Of a stretch of 60,866 bases of DNA, positions 41,667 through 50,322 are shown in pieces. The notes under the pieces were generated by a model that saw only the letters and a list, made by a program, of their open reading frames with translations, was not told where the DNA came from and did no database searches. Source of the stretch: Archaeoglobales archaeon (GTDB lineage: Archaea > Halobacteriota > Archaeoglobi > Archaeoglobales > Archaeoglobaceae); the NCBI GenBank assembly GCA_030055595.1, contig JASFYH010000010.1, positions 1-60,866 on the forward strand, given 5' to 3'. Each line of letters starts with the position of its first letter. The stretch's first letter is position 1. A program made the translations under genes and the position numbers.

Positions 41667-42848
41667 ATGTATTCTGTGAAGTGTATAGAGTGCGGGAAAG
41701 AGAACAGCGAAGAGAGCTACAATTGCGAATGCGGTGGGCTATTAGAAGTCAGGATCAACTTGGATCAGGTTGAAATTGACTTCAAGCTTAACGGAAAAGA
41801 TCTTTCGGTATGGAAATACAGAAGCCTTTTGCCAGTTAAAATCGAGCCTATAAGCCTAAAGGAGGGAGGGACACCACTTTACAGACTTGAAAGACTCGAA
41901 AAGGAGCTTGGAATAAGAAGAATTTACGTTAAACATGAAGGTTTGAACCCTTCTGGCTCATTTAAGGATCGTGGGATGACCGTGGGAGTGACAAAGGCAA
42001 TTGAGTTTAACAGAAAAGCTGTAGCCTGTGCTTCCACGGGCAACACTTCAGCATCGATGGCAATGTATGCGGCGAGAGCGGGGCTAAAGGCTTACGTTCT
42101 TCTGCCAGCAGGCAAAGTAGCCCTTGGGAAGGTTGCTCAGGCTTTGATGCACGGGGCGGAGGTCATAGGAATAAAGGGGAACTTTGACGACGCTCTGAGG
42201 ATCATAAGGGAAGTCTGCGACAGACTAAGGATCTATCTGCTAAACTCAGTCAATCCATTCAGACTTGAAGGGCAAAAGACGATCGCTTACGAGATCGTAG
42301 ACGAAATTGGAGTTCCTGATAGAGTTGTTCTTCCAGTAGGCAACGCTGGAAACATCTCTGCAATCTACAAGGGATTCAAGGAATTTCTTGAGCTTCAGCT
42401 GATCGAGTGGCTACCGAAAATGACGGGAATTCAGGCTGAGAGATCCGCTCCTGTCTACAAAGCTTTCATTGAAAAAAAGGATAACATAGAGCCTGTCAGC
42501 AACCCAGAAACGATTGCAACTGCCATAAGAATTGGAAATCCCGTGAATGCCAAGAAGGCTTTGAAGGCAATTTACGAGTCCAAAGGACTTGCAGAGATCG
42601 TTAGCGATGACGAAATAATCTCAGCTCAGAAGCTTCTTGCGAAGAATGGAATAGGGGTTGAGCCAGCCTCAGCTGCAAGTGTTGCTGGCCTGATAAAGCT
42701 CGCAAAAGCTGGAATGATTGAAAGTGACGAGAAAGTTGTTTGCATCACTACTGGAAACCTTTTGAAAGATCCCGAGACCGCAATAAAGGTTTCCGGAGAG
42801 CCAAAGATCGTCGAAGCGAGTGTTGAGAAGGTAATGAGTTTGATGTGA
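41667..42848 (+). CDS. thrC: Threonine synthase
   Basis: 393-residue PLP enzyme converting O-phosphohomoserine to threonine. N-terminal zinc-ribbon-like C-I-E-C...C-E-C, PLP Lys in S-G-S-F-K-D-R-G-M, phosphate loop G-N-A-G-N-I, and T-T-G-N near the end. I start at ATG 41667 because AATTTATAAATT (41636-41647) is a TATA-like element centred about 25 nt upstream; an in-frame TTG at 41628 lies before that element. Confidence 0.92.
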   Translation: MYSVKCIECGKENSEESYNCECGGLLEVRINLDQVEIDFKLNGKDLSVWKYRSLLPVKIEPISLKEGGTPLYRLERLEKELGIRRIYVKHEGLNPSGSFKDRGMTVGVTKAIEFNRKAVACASTGNTSASMAMYAARAGLKAYVLLPAGKVALGKVAQALMHGAEVIGIKGNFDDALRIIREVCDRLRIYLLNSVNPFRLEGQKTIAYEIVDEIGVPDRVVLPVGNAGNISAIYKGFKEFLELQLIEWLPKMTGIQAERSAPVYKAFIEKKDNIEPVSNPETIATAIRIGNPVNAKKALKAIYESKGLAEIVSDDEIISAQKLLAKNGIGVEPASAASVAGLIKLAKAGMIESDEKVVCITTGNLLKDPETAIKVSGEPKIVEASVEKVMSLM

Positions 42849-42982
42849 TCATTGATCTTCAAAATACTTTTTATGGTCTCCTTTACATTCTAACGCAATG
42901 TGTCCAGAGCGTGTTCATCCAACCATTTAAAACTAACCTAAAACTCGCAACACTTAAAAATTTCAAGCAAAATGCCTCTACT

Positions 42983-43183
42983 ATGATCGTAAAGCTTTCC
43001 CTCAGCGGACTGAAATGCAAAGGCTGTGTGGCAAAGGTAAGAAAGAAGCTTGAAGAAGCGGGGGCTATTGTAAGGGGAATAAGCCTCAAAGAACTCGAAA
43101 TGGAAATTCCCGAAGGAGAAAAGATTGAGAAGTTTATCGAGATCATAAGAAAGGAGGGTTACGACGCAAAGCTTGAGAGTTAA
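42983..43183 (+). CDS. Small heavy-metal-associated (HMA) domain protein
   Basis: 66 residues: one ferredoxin-like HMA fold with L-K-C-K-G-C-V-A-K-V as the two-Cys metal-binding loop. It could be a copper or other soft-metal chaperone, or act in sulfur/selenium chemistry. ATG 42983 lies about 28 nt after a CTTAAAAATT element; an upstream frame to 42845 reads as non-protein. No metal ATPase is adjacent, so the partner is unknown. Confidence 0.8.
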   Translation: MIVKLSLSGLKCKGCVAKVRKKLEEAGAIVRGISLKELEMEIPEGEKIEKFIEIIRKEGYDAKLES

Positions 43184-43242
43184 TAACTTGCAAATGAGAA
43201 GTCGAAAAATGTTTATGCAATAGCCTGAAAATCTTTTGAGAT

Positions 43243-43668
43243 ATGCGAAGAGTAGTGGCAACTGGAACCTTCGACCTCATACATCCGGGACACGTGAGGT
43301 TCCTTGAGGAAGCGAAGAAGCTTGGAGATGAGTTGGTGGTAATCGTAGCAAGAGAAAAGAACGTAAAGCACAAGCCAAAGCCTGTAATTCCTGAAGAACA
43401 AAGAAGGAAAGTCGTTGAGGCTATAAAGTTCGTCGATAAAGCGATTCTTGGAGACGAAAACGACATTTTCAAGCCGATCGTTGAGCTTAAGCCCGATGTG
43501 ATTGCATTGGGATTTAACCAGCATTTCAGCGAAGAATGGCTGAGAGAAGAGCTAAAAAAGAGGGGTTTGAATTGTGAAGTTGTTAGAATAAAAGTTGAGG
43601 AGAATTGCGGACTTTGCAGTTCCCGAAAAATAATTGAAAGAATTTTAGAAAAATATGGGGGTGAATGA
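43243..43668 (+). CDS. ribL: Archaeal FAD synthase
   Basis: 141-residue nucleotidyltransferase. G-T-F-D-L-I-H-P-G-H (residues 8-17) is the HxGH motif; N-C-G-L-C-S-S-R-K-I near the C-terminus carries the two cysteines characteristic of archaeal RibL and the ISSRxI-like motif. It adenylates FMN to FAD. It ends next to the aminotransferase gene start, and riboflavin synthase follows, forming a flavin-related operon. Confidence 0.92.
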   Translation: MRRVVATGTFDLIHPGHVRFLEEAKKLGDELVVIVAREKNVKHKPKPVIPEEQRRKVVEAIKFVDKAILGDENDIFKPIVELKPDVIALGFNQHFSEEWLREELKKRGLNCEVVRIKVEENCGLCSSRKIIERILEKYGGE

Positions 43669-43669
43669 T

Positions 43670-44782
43670 ATGTTGATAATGCTACCTGGCCCGATTCAAC
43701 TGCATGAGAGAGTAATAAGGGCTATGTGCAGACAGATGATAGGACATCGCTCCGCTGACTTTGCGGAGATTTTGAAGTTCTGCGGAGAGATGATGAAAGA
43801 GGTTTTTGGGACAAATAATGAGGTTTATTTCATCTCGGGCTCAGGAACCGCGGGAGTTGAAGCGGGGATTGCTTCTTTCAGCAAGGTTGGAAAGTTCGTA
43901 ACTCTTGAAAACGGAAAATTTGGAGAAAGAATGGGAGAGATTGCGGAACGCTATACAGAAGTTGAAAGACTCCGATTCGAATGGGGACAGCCAATCGATC
44001 TTGAGAAGCTGAAGGAGGCGCTTGAAAAGGGGGCAAAAGCTGTCGCTTTCGTGCACAACGAGACTTCGACAGGAATGCTCAATCCAGCAGAGGAGATTGC
44101 AAAGATTGCGAAGAAGTTCGATGCTCTCACGATAATGGATGCGATAACGTCTGCTGGTGGAGATTACGTTAAGATGGACGAATGGGGAATCGATGTCGCA
44201 GTAGTTGGAACGCAAAAGTGCCTCGGAGCCCCTCCGGGGCTTGCTGCAGTTGCGGTTAGCGAAAGAGCTTGGCAGTTCTACAATCCGAAGTGCCCGCTCT
44301 ATCTCGACTTAAAGGCTTACAAGAAGAAGCTTCCAGAACTTCAGACGCCTTACACGCCAGCGGTGCCATTGTTCTTTGCTCTCGAAGAGGCGCTGAAGAT
44401 GATCAAAGAGGAGGGAATGGAAAACAGAGTAAAGAGACACAGAAAGCTCGCCAAAGCTGTGCGAGAATGGGCGGTAAACGCTGGACTCAAGCTCTTCCCA
44501 CAGCCCGATAAGTTCTCGGACTACTCCAACACGGTCACAGCAATCAATATTCCAGCTGGAACCACGGAAAAGGAGCTCAGAGATGCCCTCAGGAAGGAAT
44601 ACGGAATCGTTATCAGCGGTGGACAGGACAAGGTAAAGGGAAAGATCTTCAGGATTGCGACAATGGGAAGCATCGGAAAATTCGAAGTTATGGCGGTGCT
44701 AACAGCAATTGAGGACATTCTGCTACGCAAGAATCTGATTAAGCCAGCTCTTGAGTTTGCAAGAAAGGAACTGCAACCATGA
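43670..44782 (+). CDS. Class V aminotransferase (serine/alanine-glyoxylate type)
   Basis: 370-residue PLP enzyme. L-P-G-P-I-Q-L at the N-terminus, S-G-S-G-T-A-G-V-E-A, H-N-E-T-S-T-G, D-A-I-T-S-A-G-G and G-T-Q-K-C-L-G-A-P-P-G with the PLP Lys are the family pattern. Possible substrates are Ser, Ala, Asp or glyoxylate. The ATG at 43670 has GGGGGTGA just upstream, overlapping the ribL stop. Placement between ribL and ribC is notable, but no flavin-specific aminotransferase step is established for it. Confidence 0.85.
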   Translation: MLIMLPGPIQLHERVIRAMCRQMIGHRSADFAEILKFCGEMMKEVFGTNNEVYFISGSGTAGVEAGIASFSKVGKFVTLENGKFGERMGEIAERYTEVERLRFEWGQPIDLEKLKEALEKGAKAVAFVHNETSTGMLNPAEEIAKIAKKFDALTIMDAITSAGGDYVKMDEWGIDVAVVGTQKCLGAPPGLAAVAVSERAWQFYNPKCPLYLDLKAYKKKLPELQTPYTPAVPLFFALEEALKMIKEEGMENRVKRHRKLAKAVREWAVNAGLKLFPQPDKFSDYSNTVTAINIPAGTTEKELRDALRKEYGIVISGGQDKVKGKIFRIATMGSIGKFEVMAVLTAIEDILLRKNLIKPALEFARKELQP

Positions 44783-45237
44783 AGGTCGGAATTGCTGACA
44801 CCACGTTCTCGAGAATAGACATGGGTAAAATTGCAATAGACGAGCTGAGAAAAATCTCAGGGCTGAAGTATGAGCGCTATACTGTGCCGGGAATCAAGGA
44901 TTTGCCCGTAGCTGTTAAGAAACTCCTTGATGAAGGTTGCGATATCGTTGTCTCGCTTGGATGGGTTGGAAAAACTCAAAAGGATCTTGTGAGCTATTTG
45001 GCGATGAGCGTCGGGCTAATCACCGTGCAAATCCTCACGGGAAAACATGTGATCGATGTAACGGTGCATGAGGATGAGGCAGAGACTGAGAAGGAGCTTT
45101 TGGCGGTTGCGGAGAACCGCATCAGAGAGCACGTTAGAAATGCGGTGGATCTGCTTTTGAATCCCAAGAAATTGCAGAAGCTTGCGGGCACTGGACAGAG
45201 ACAGGGCTATCCCGATGTGGGACCGATTTTAAAGTAG
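44779..45237 (+). CDS. ribC: Archaeal riboflavin synthase
   Basis: 152 residues. It matches the archaeal riboflavin synthase (related to lumazine synthase rather than bacterial RibE): G-I-A-D-T-T-F-S-R, Y-T-V-P-G-I-K-D-L-P-V-A and V-H-E-D-E-A, ending G-Q-R-Q-G-Y-P-D-V-G. It dismutates two 6,7-dimethyl-8-ribityllumazine molecules. The ATG overlaps the aminotransferase stop (ATGA). Confidence 0.94.
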   Translation: MKVGIADTTFSRIDMGKIAIDELRKISGLKYERYTVPGIKDLPVAVKKLLDEGCDIVVSLGWVGKTQKDLVSYLAMSVGLITVQILTGKHVIDVTVHEDEAETEKELLAVAENRIREHVRNAVDLLLNPKKLQKLAGTGQRQGYPDVGPILK

Positions 45238-45255
45238 AGCCAGAATACTATTTTG

Positions 45256-45287
45256 AACTTATTTTTGATCTAACTTATTTTTGATCT
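45256..45287. repeat. Perfect tandem duplication of a 16-bp unit
   Basis: AACTTATTTTTGATCT occurs twice head to tail (45256-45271 and 45272-45287), just after ribC. The T-rich units may act as terminators; a simple local duplication is the plainest reading. Confidence 0.8.
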
Positions 45288-45379
45288 CAAAATTAGTCTT
45301 TACACTTCTGAGCGAACTCGTAAGGTTAATAGAAGATAAGAACATATATCCCACTTCCCGACTTGGATTGGTGGGTAAA

Positions 45380-46801
45380 ATGAAGATCCTTGTAGTTACA
45401 GGAAGACTTGCTGAAAGCCTCGTTCACAATTCTTCGCCAAATGCTGACGTTTACGTTTGCAATGTTGATGTTGCAGCATTTATAACTCCAGAACTACTCG
45501 AAAAAGCACCGCTTGAGGGCTATGATCTTGTTTTAGTTCCCGGGCTAACCGCAGACTGTAGCTGGGCAGAATTTGAGCGTAAAAAAGGCGTTAAAGTTCG
45601 CCTTGGACCCTTGCATGCCTATGATCTGCGTGAAGTTTTGAAACATGCAGATAAAATCGAATTCTCGCATAAAATTCCCGCCTGCAGGCTAATTGAGGGC
45701 AAGAGGGCTGAAGAGGCGATCAAAGCGGTTGATGAGCTCGAAAAAGAACATGCTTTTGAAATAGGTAATGTGAGGATCGGTGGAAAAAGCAGAATGAAGA
45801 TCGTTGCTGAGATCCAAAAGCTAAAAATTGAAGATCTCAGGGAGAGAATTGACTATTACGTTGAAAGTGGTGCGGACATCGTGGATCTCGGCATCCCCAT
45901 AGAATTCGAAAACGAATTCGTGAGCAAGGCGATCAAGATCGCAGTGGATCATTCAAAAGTGCCGATAAGCGTTGACACATTTAGCCCTAAAGCTATTGAG
46001 ATTGCGGTAAAGCATGGAGTCAACATGATCATGAGTCTTTCGAGCTCCAATACTGAAATACTTGAGTTAATTGAAGATCAGGCTTTAGTCGTTGCTGAAA
46101 GGGATCTTGGGAAACTCTTTAGACTAATTGAGCTTGCAAGAGCAAAGACTGAGAAAGTGATCGCCGATCCAATACTCGATCCCCCACTTAAGGTTGCAGA
46201 GTCCATAGAAAGGTATTTGGAGTTTAGAAAACTCGATAAAGTAACTCCACTGCTCTTTGGTGTTGGCAATGTTACAGAGCTCAGTGATGCGGACAGCGTT
46301 GGCATTAACGCTTTACTTACCTTCATCGCAGAAGAGATCGGTTGCAATCTGCTTTTCACAACCGAAGCAAGCCCAAAGACAGCTGGAAGCGTTAAAGAGC
46401 TTAAGAGAGCGAGCTATTTGGCAAAGATTGCAAAAATAAGAAGTTCTCCACCAAAAGACACTGGAATTTCGATGCTTGTTTTGAAAGAGAAGCTCAAATA
46501 CGAAACCGCTGAGAAGCCAGAAAGCTTTATTGAAGCGAAAAGGAATGCAGAGTTCATTCGAGATCCATGTGGGGACTTTATAATCTTCATCGCAGACGGA
46601 AAGATCTTTTGCAAGCACGAAAAGGCGATAATTGCTGGAAAAACTGCCAAAGAAATACTTGACACAGTTTTAAAGCTTGGTCTGGTTTCAAGGCTTGACC
46701 ACGCTGGCTATCTGGGCAGAGAGCTCATGAAGGCTGAAATCGCTTTGAGACTTGGAAAGAACTACATTCAAGATCGTGAGCTGAACTTTGGATTTCTATA
46801 A
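45380..46801 (+). CDS. Dihydropteroate synthase-like protein (TIGR00284 family)
   Basis: 473 residues. An N-terminal domain (about 1-130, L-V-V-T-G-R-L-A-E) precedes a TIM-barrel pterin-binding domain with I-V-D-L-G-I-P, S-V-D-T-F-S-P-K and D-P-I-L-D-P-P, as in archaeal DHPS-related proteins such as MJ0107. A role in methanopterin or folate-type pterin synthesis is likely but the exact reaction is not certain. ATG 45380 is preceded by GGTGG and a TATA-like ACATATATC near 45340; an upstream frame to 45281 is not protein-like. Convergent with the M20 gene (6 bp overlap). Confidence 0.82.
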   Translation: MKILVVTGRLAESLVHNSSPNADVYVCNVDVAAFITPELLEKAPLEGYDLVLVPGLTADCSWAEFERKKGVKVRLGPLHAYDLREVLKHADKIEFSHKIPACRLIEGKRAEEAIKAVDELEKEHAFEIGNVRIGGKSRMKIVAEIQKLKIEDLRERIDYYVESGADIVDLGIPIEFENEFVSKAIKIAVDHSKVPISVDTFSPKAIEIAVKHGVNMIMSLSSSNTEILELIEDQALVVAERDLGKLFRLIELARAKTEKVIADPILDPPLKVAESIERYLEFRKLDKVTPLLFGVGNVTELSDADSVGINALLTFIAEEIGCNLLFTTEASPKTAGSVKELKRASYLAKIAKIRSSPPKDTGISMLVLKEKLKYETAEKPESFIEAKRNAEFIRDPCGDFIIFIADGKIFCKHEKAIIAGKTAKEILDTVLKLGLVSRLDHAGYLGRELMKAEIALRLGKNYIQDRELNFGFL

Positions 46802-47743
46802 ACTTTTGTAAATCTCATTAAGCTTTAGCAGAACATTTTTAGCCAGCTCGATTTCAATCAAATCGACGAACTCTCTGTTTGTGTGACAATCCTTTAGTTC
46901 TCCAGGTCCCCAGACAACAGCATCGAACTTCTTGGCAAGATTTATGGCATCAGTCCATGAGGGCATAACGCTGAATTCTGGCTTTAAACCAGAAAGCTCC
47001 ATCGCTTTAGCCAAAAGTTCTGCGACTTTTCCACTGTAAAAACCCTCTGCAAACTCGAGAATTTTTAATTCTCCATTAACTTTTTTCAGTTCCTCAAGAG
47101 CTTCATTTAGTTCTCCGGGTTCAAGCAAAAAGTCAAGCCTCATGAAGCAATGCTCTGGAATGACATATTCCCAGCTACCACCGTCTATTTTCAAAATGCT
47201 AACCCTGAACTTTTCAGAAAGCTTTTTATAAGCATTGAGAGCCCTATGAATTGCATTAACACCACTTTCTGGCATTGAAGCGTGGCAGGGATAGCCCTTG
47301 AAAGTCAGGTCCGCTTCTATGCATCCAAGGTGTTTTTTCGCTATCTTGAGGTTGGTGGGTTCCATAACTACTGCAAACTTTCCACGATTCCAGAGCTCGA
47401 TAAAAGCCTTTGAGCCACTTCCGTTGACTTCTTCATCGCAGAAAAATGCAAGCGTAAAGTCTACACCTTTCGAAGCTGCTTGAAGCATTGCAGAAATGCT
47501 CGCTTTCGCATCAGCGACGCCAGTCCCATAGGCTTTTATTCCGTCAGTTCTAAATTCAGATTTAATGCTTACAGTGTCCAAGTGGGTCGCCACAATCAGA
47601 TCGCTTTTTGGGTTTGCCACAATGAAAAGCTCGTGCTCGAAAATCTCATAACCATGTTCTTCAAGAAAATCCCTCAAGAAGTTCTTGAGCTCTTTTTCAT
47701 TCCCGCTTACTGATTTAATCTCTACAAGCTTTTTTAGCAACAC
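46796..47743 (-). CDS. M20 family deacylase (ArgE/DapE/LysK-like)
   Basis: 315-residue zinc-dependent deacylase. Metal and catalytic residues are visible in V-A-T-H-L-D-T-V, G-T-G-V-A-D-A-K-A-S, C-D-E-E-V-N-G-S-G and V-M-E-P-T-N, with a final H in D-C-H-T-N-R-E. Short form, like archaeal LysK/ArgE that releases lysine or ornithine from a carrier or N-acetyl form. GTG at 47743 (or TTG 47740) is about 25 nt from GCTTTAATTTC, so leaderless. Divergent from GNAT by only 40 bp. Confidence 0.85.
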   Translation of the reverse strand: MLLKKLVEIKSVSGNEKELKNFLRDFLEEHGYEIFEHELFIVANPKSDLIVATHLDTVSIKSEFRTDGIKAYGTGVADAKASISAMLQAASKGVDFTLAFFCDEEVNGSGSKAFIELWNRGKFAVVMEPTNLKIAKKHLGCIEADLTFKGYPCHASMPESGVNAIHRALNAYKKLSEKFRVSILKIDGGSWEYVIPEHCFMRLDFLLEPGELNEALEELKKVNGELKILEFAEGFYSGKVAELLAKAMELSGLKPEFSVMPSWTDAINLAKKFDAVVWGPGELKDCHTNREFVDLIEIELAKNVLLKLNEIYKSL

Positions 47744-47783
47744 TCAAAAGAGTTTAAAAACAGAAATTAAAGCTTTACTGTTG

Positions 47784-48242
47784 GTGGAAATAAGACGGGT
47801 TACCAAAGAAGATCTTGAGAGTTTTGTGAAGGTATATACCGAAAGCTACCGTGGACTGGAAAGATACGCTTACAAAAGCAGGAAAATCATTAAGGGCTAC
47901 TTCAAATGGCTCTTTGCAAGAGACCATGGTGGATTCATGGTTGCTGAAATAGACGGAAAAGCGGTTGGCTTCGTCGCATGCGATACAAACTGGATAAGCA
48001 TCTTTGAGCTTAAGAGAGTGGGCGAGATTCATGAAATCTTTGTTCTGCCTGAATACAGACGTTTGGGAATAGGCTCAAAGCTTCTCAGTTCTGCTTTAAG
48101 CTACGCAATTGAGCGTGGAAGAAGCTTAGCAGAGTTATGGGTTGGCGAAACGAATTACGAAGCAAAAAAGTTCTACATTGGCAAGGATTTTAAAGAAGCA
48201 GGAAAACTCGGAAAATGGGTTAGGATGGTCAAAGAACTTTAA
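47784..48242 (+). CDS. GNAT family N-acetyltransferase
   Basis: 152 residues. R-R-V-T-K-E-D-L is the N-terminal strand-helix and E-I-F-V-L-P-E-Y-R-R-L-G-I-G-S-K-L-L is the acetyl-CoA binding motif A, which is intact. Acceptor unknown. I start at GTG 47784 because GTTTAAAAAC is centred about 25 nt upstream; TTG 47781 is an alternative. Longer frames run into the divergent M20 gene. Confidence 0.82.
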   Translation: MEIRRVTKEDLESFVKVYTESYRGLERYAYKSRKIIKGYFKWLFARDHGGFMVAEIDGKAVGFVACDTNWISIFELKRVGEIHEIFVLPEYRRLGIGSKLLSSALSYAIERGRSLAELWVGETNYEAKKFYIGKDFKEAGKLGKWVRMVKEL

Positions 48243-48245
48243 AAA

Positions 48246-49355
48246 TTAAAGCAAAGCTGAAAAGTCTTTTCCCCTGTCTTCCAATAGTTGCTGAATGTAG
48301 GTTCTGTGATCCGGAATTTCTGGCTTTTCTTCTCTTAAAACGAGCTCTATAGCCTCAACTGGGCAAGTTGGAACGCAAACCCCGCAACCAAGGCATTTCT
48401 CAGCATCGATGGTCGCAGGTTCTCGATTTATCTTAACCCTGACCGCCTTCATCGGACAGCGGAGCATGCAAATACCGCAGGCGAGACACTTGCCAAGATC
48501 GACGCTTGCAATGTAGCTTGAATGTGCTATCGTTTTTGGATGCTTCGCTTCATGCACTGCTCTAAAGAAGGCACAGCAATCGCTACAGCAGTTGCAGATC
48601 GTGCTTATTGGTCCCTGGCTTCTCTCAGTGGTGTGCACAAGTCCCTCGCGGTTCGCATGCTTTAAAATTGCAATTGCCTCATCTGCGGTTATTTTCCTTG
48701 CATAGCCATGTTCGACCATGTATTTTGCAAGTGAGCCAAAATGAAGGCAGTTCTCCAAGGAATGCCTGCAACCCTCGCCATGGAACTTTGAGATGATTCT
48801 GCACGCACAATAACCAACCGCATGGTAGTCGCGATCTTTTACAAGCCTTACCGCATCTTCATAAGGCAAAATCTCAGTTTTCTCGGAAATCGTGTCTCTC
48901 TCAGGCAAAGCTCTCATTACCGCATGATTTCTGTCACCAAGCTCATGTAAAAATCCTTCTCTGTGGTATTTCCAGAAAAGCGGAGCAAGTTTTCTTTGCA
49001 TCTCTTCATTTCTTGGTCCTGGCAAAAATTGCATCTCAAAAAGTCCTACAACAGTCGGAAAGAGCCTATACTCCACTCTGCCTTTCCTTTCGCCTTTCCA
49101 TACCGTGCCTTTTTTCGCCATATCGTTCAGAATTCTTTCGATGTAATCCAAACTTTTCCCTGTTTTTTCAGCAAGCTGTTCAGCAGTAAATGGAATGAAT
49201 GGCATGTTCAAAGCAATCTTTGCTTCTTCTTCGCTAAATAGAACACTCAGAATTTCTTTCTCTACTCCACTTACAGTTTTGGGCATCCCCACCGGAGCTT
49301 TGTCAAGCTTTTCCCTAAGCTTTTCGTAAATCTCCAAATGATGCGAGTGATGCAT
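48246..49355 (-). CDS. Winged-helix/ferredoxin fusion with multiple Cys clusters
   Basis: 369 residues. Residues about 50-115 resemble a winged helix (F-T-A-E-Q-L-A-E-K-T-G-K-S-L-D-Y and a wing). A central Cys-rich region (Y-C-A-C-R-I, G-C-R-H-S-L-E-N-C, I-C-N-C-C-S-D-C-C) is followed by two 4Fe-4S motifs C-L-A-C-G-I-C-M-L-R-C-P and C-L-G-C-G-V-C-V-P-T-C-P. Similar proteins occur in anaerobes, especially sulfate reducers; function is unknown, redox-linked regulation or electron transfer being possible. ATG 49355 has AGGTGAG upstream, and the N-terminus has M-H-H-S-H-H. Confidence 0.78.
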   Translation of the reverse strand: MHHSHHLEIYEKLREKLDKAPVGMPKTVSGVEKEILSVLFSEEEAKIALNMPFIPFTAEQLAEKTGKSLDYIERILNDMAKKGTVWKGERKGRVEYRLFPTVVGLFEMQFLPGPRNEEMQRKLAPLFWKYHREGFLHELGDRNHAVMRALPERDTISEKTEILPYEDAVRLVKDRDYHAVGYCACRIISKFHGEGCRHSLENCLHFGSLAKYMVEHGYARKITADEAIAILKHANREGLVHTTERSQGPISTICNCCSDCCAFFRAVHEAKHPKTIAHSSYIASVDLGKCLACGICMLRCPMKAVRVKINREPATIDAEKCLGCGVCVPTCPVEAIELVLREEKPEIPDHRTYIQQLLEDRGKDFSALL

Positions 49356-49420
49356 TTTCTCACCTAAAAGCATTTGATTTAAGAGTATATAGATTTGTCG
49401 CATTTGCTATAGTTTTATAT

Positions 49421-49434
49421 AGTCGTAAACGACT
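49421..49434. promoter_or_regulatory. Inverted repeat between TATA and start of the coiled-coil regulator gene
   Basis: AGTCGT (49421-49426) and ACGACT (49429-49434) are exact complements around AA. A TATA-like TTTTATATAG (49413-49422) lies immediately upstream and the ATG is at 49441, so a bound protein would block initiation. The downstream protein is itself a predicted DNA-binding dimer, so autoregulation is likely. Confidence 0.45.
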
Positions 49435-49440
49435 GGAGTT

Positions 49441-50187
49441 ATGAAGAGCATCCTTGAGTATAAGATCGAAGAAATTGCTAAAAGGCTTGATGAAATACTT
49501 AAAGCCGTAAACTTACTTCAGGACGCAATTCTGCAGTTGAACGCAGTTATTGAGGCAACGAATACGAAGATGAATGAAAGAGAGCTTATATACAGTGTTA
49601 CAGCTGAAATAAACGAAAAACTCGACAAATTCAAAGCTGAAAGCTCGAAGGGTTGCAATTTAAAGGAGATCTGCACTAAAAGGATGGAAAAAGTCTCCTT
49701 CAGAATTCTGCAATTAATAGCGAAGAATGGAGTTGAAGACGGGCTCAATGAGATTAGAAAACAGCTTCAAGCTGTTGAAAAATACAAGGAGGTCTGCAAG
49801 GACGAGAGCTGTATGGAAAATGCGATAGAAGTTTTCAAAGCTCTTGAAAGAATTCTTGAAAGATCCATGAAAGAGAGAGAAGCGTTGAATTTGAGAAAGG
49901 AAATAATTCAGAAATTAGACCCTTCGTTGCTTAGTGAAGAGCTTGCAGAAAAGTTATCTTCGGTTTCAAATCCTCTTAGAATTCGAATCCTTAAGGCTTT
50001 GGCGAAGGGTAAAAAGAGCTATGCTGAATTGGAACGCATAACATCCATTAAGGGCGGACATCTGCAATTTCATCTTAGGACTCTGATTAAAGCGGGCTAC
50101 GTTGCTAAGGAAGAGCCAGAGGGAAAATACATGCTTACAAATGATGGTCTGAAGACTCTTAAAGTTTTGTGCCAGTTGGAAGAGTAA
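49441..50187 (+). CDS. Coiled-coil protein with C-terminal winged-helix (ArsR-like) domain
   Basis: 248 residues. About 1-60 and 85-165 are rich in heptad-like Leu/Glu/Lys and likely coiled coil. C72, C77 and later Cys (C-K-D-E-S-C) may bind metal. Residues about 170-248 form a winged helix (N-P-L-R-I-R-I-L-K-A-L-A, G-G-H-L-Q-F-H-L-R-T-L-I-K-A-G, then a wing with G-K-Y-M-L-T). It has no ribosome binding site and a TATA element 25 nt upstream, so it is leaderless. Possible regulator of itself and of the secreted-protein genes downstream. Confidence 0.78.
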   Translation: MKSILEYKIEEIAKRLDEILKAVNLLQDAILQLNAVIEATNTKMNERELIYSVTAEINEKLDKFKAESSKGCNLKEICTKRMEKVSFRILQLIAKNGVEDGLNEIRKQLQAVEKYKEVCKDESCMENAIEVFKALERILERSMKEREALNLRKEIIQKLDPSLLSEELAEKLSSVSNPLRIRILKALAKGKKSYAELERITSIKGGHLQFHLRTLIKAGYVAKEEPEGKYMLTNDGLKTLKVLCQLEE

Positions 50188-50322
50188 TCAGAGTCTTCTA
50201 AAAAGCGAAATGAAGTTTTTTAAAGTTTTGTAAAACTTCGGAAGATTTTAAATAGAACTCAATCCACTTGATTGAAAAGTTTCCTTATATTTAAAGAAGT
50301 CGACTCTATGTTGGTGATAAAG

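Noticed and set aside
42845-42982. 46-codon extension of the HMA protein
   Set aside because: No similarity to the family and the TATA-like element lies inside it.
45281-45379. 33-codon extension of the dihydropteroate synthase-like protein
   Set aside because: It covers part of the tandem repeat and the TATA-like element; the family start and ribosome binding site fit 45380.
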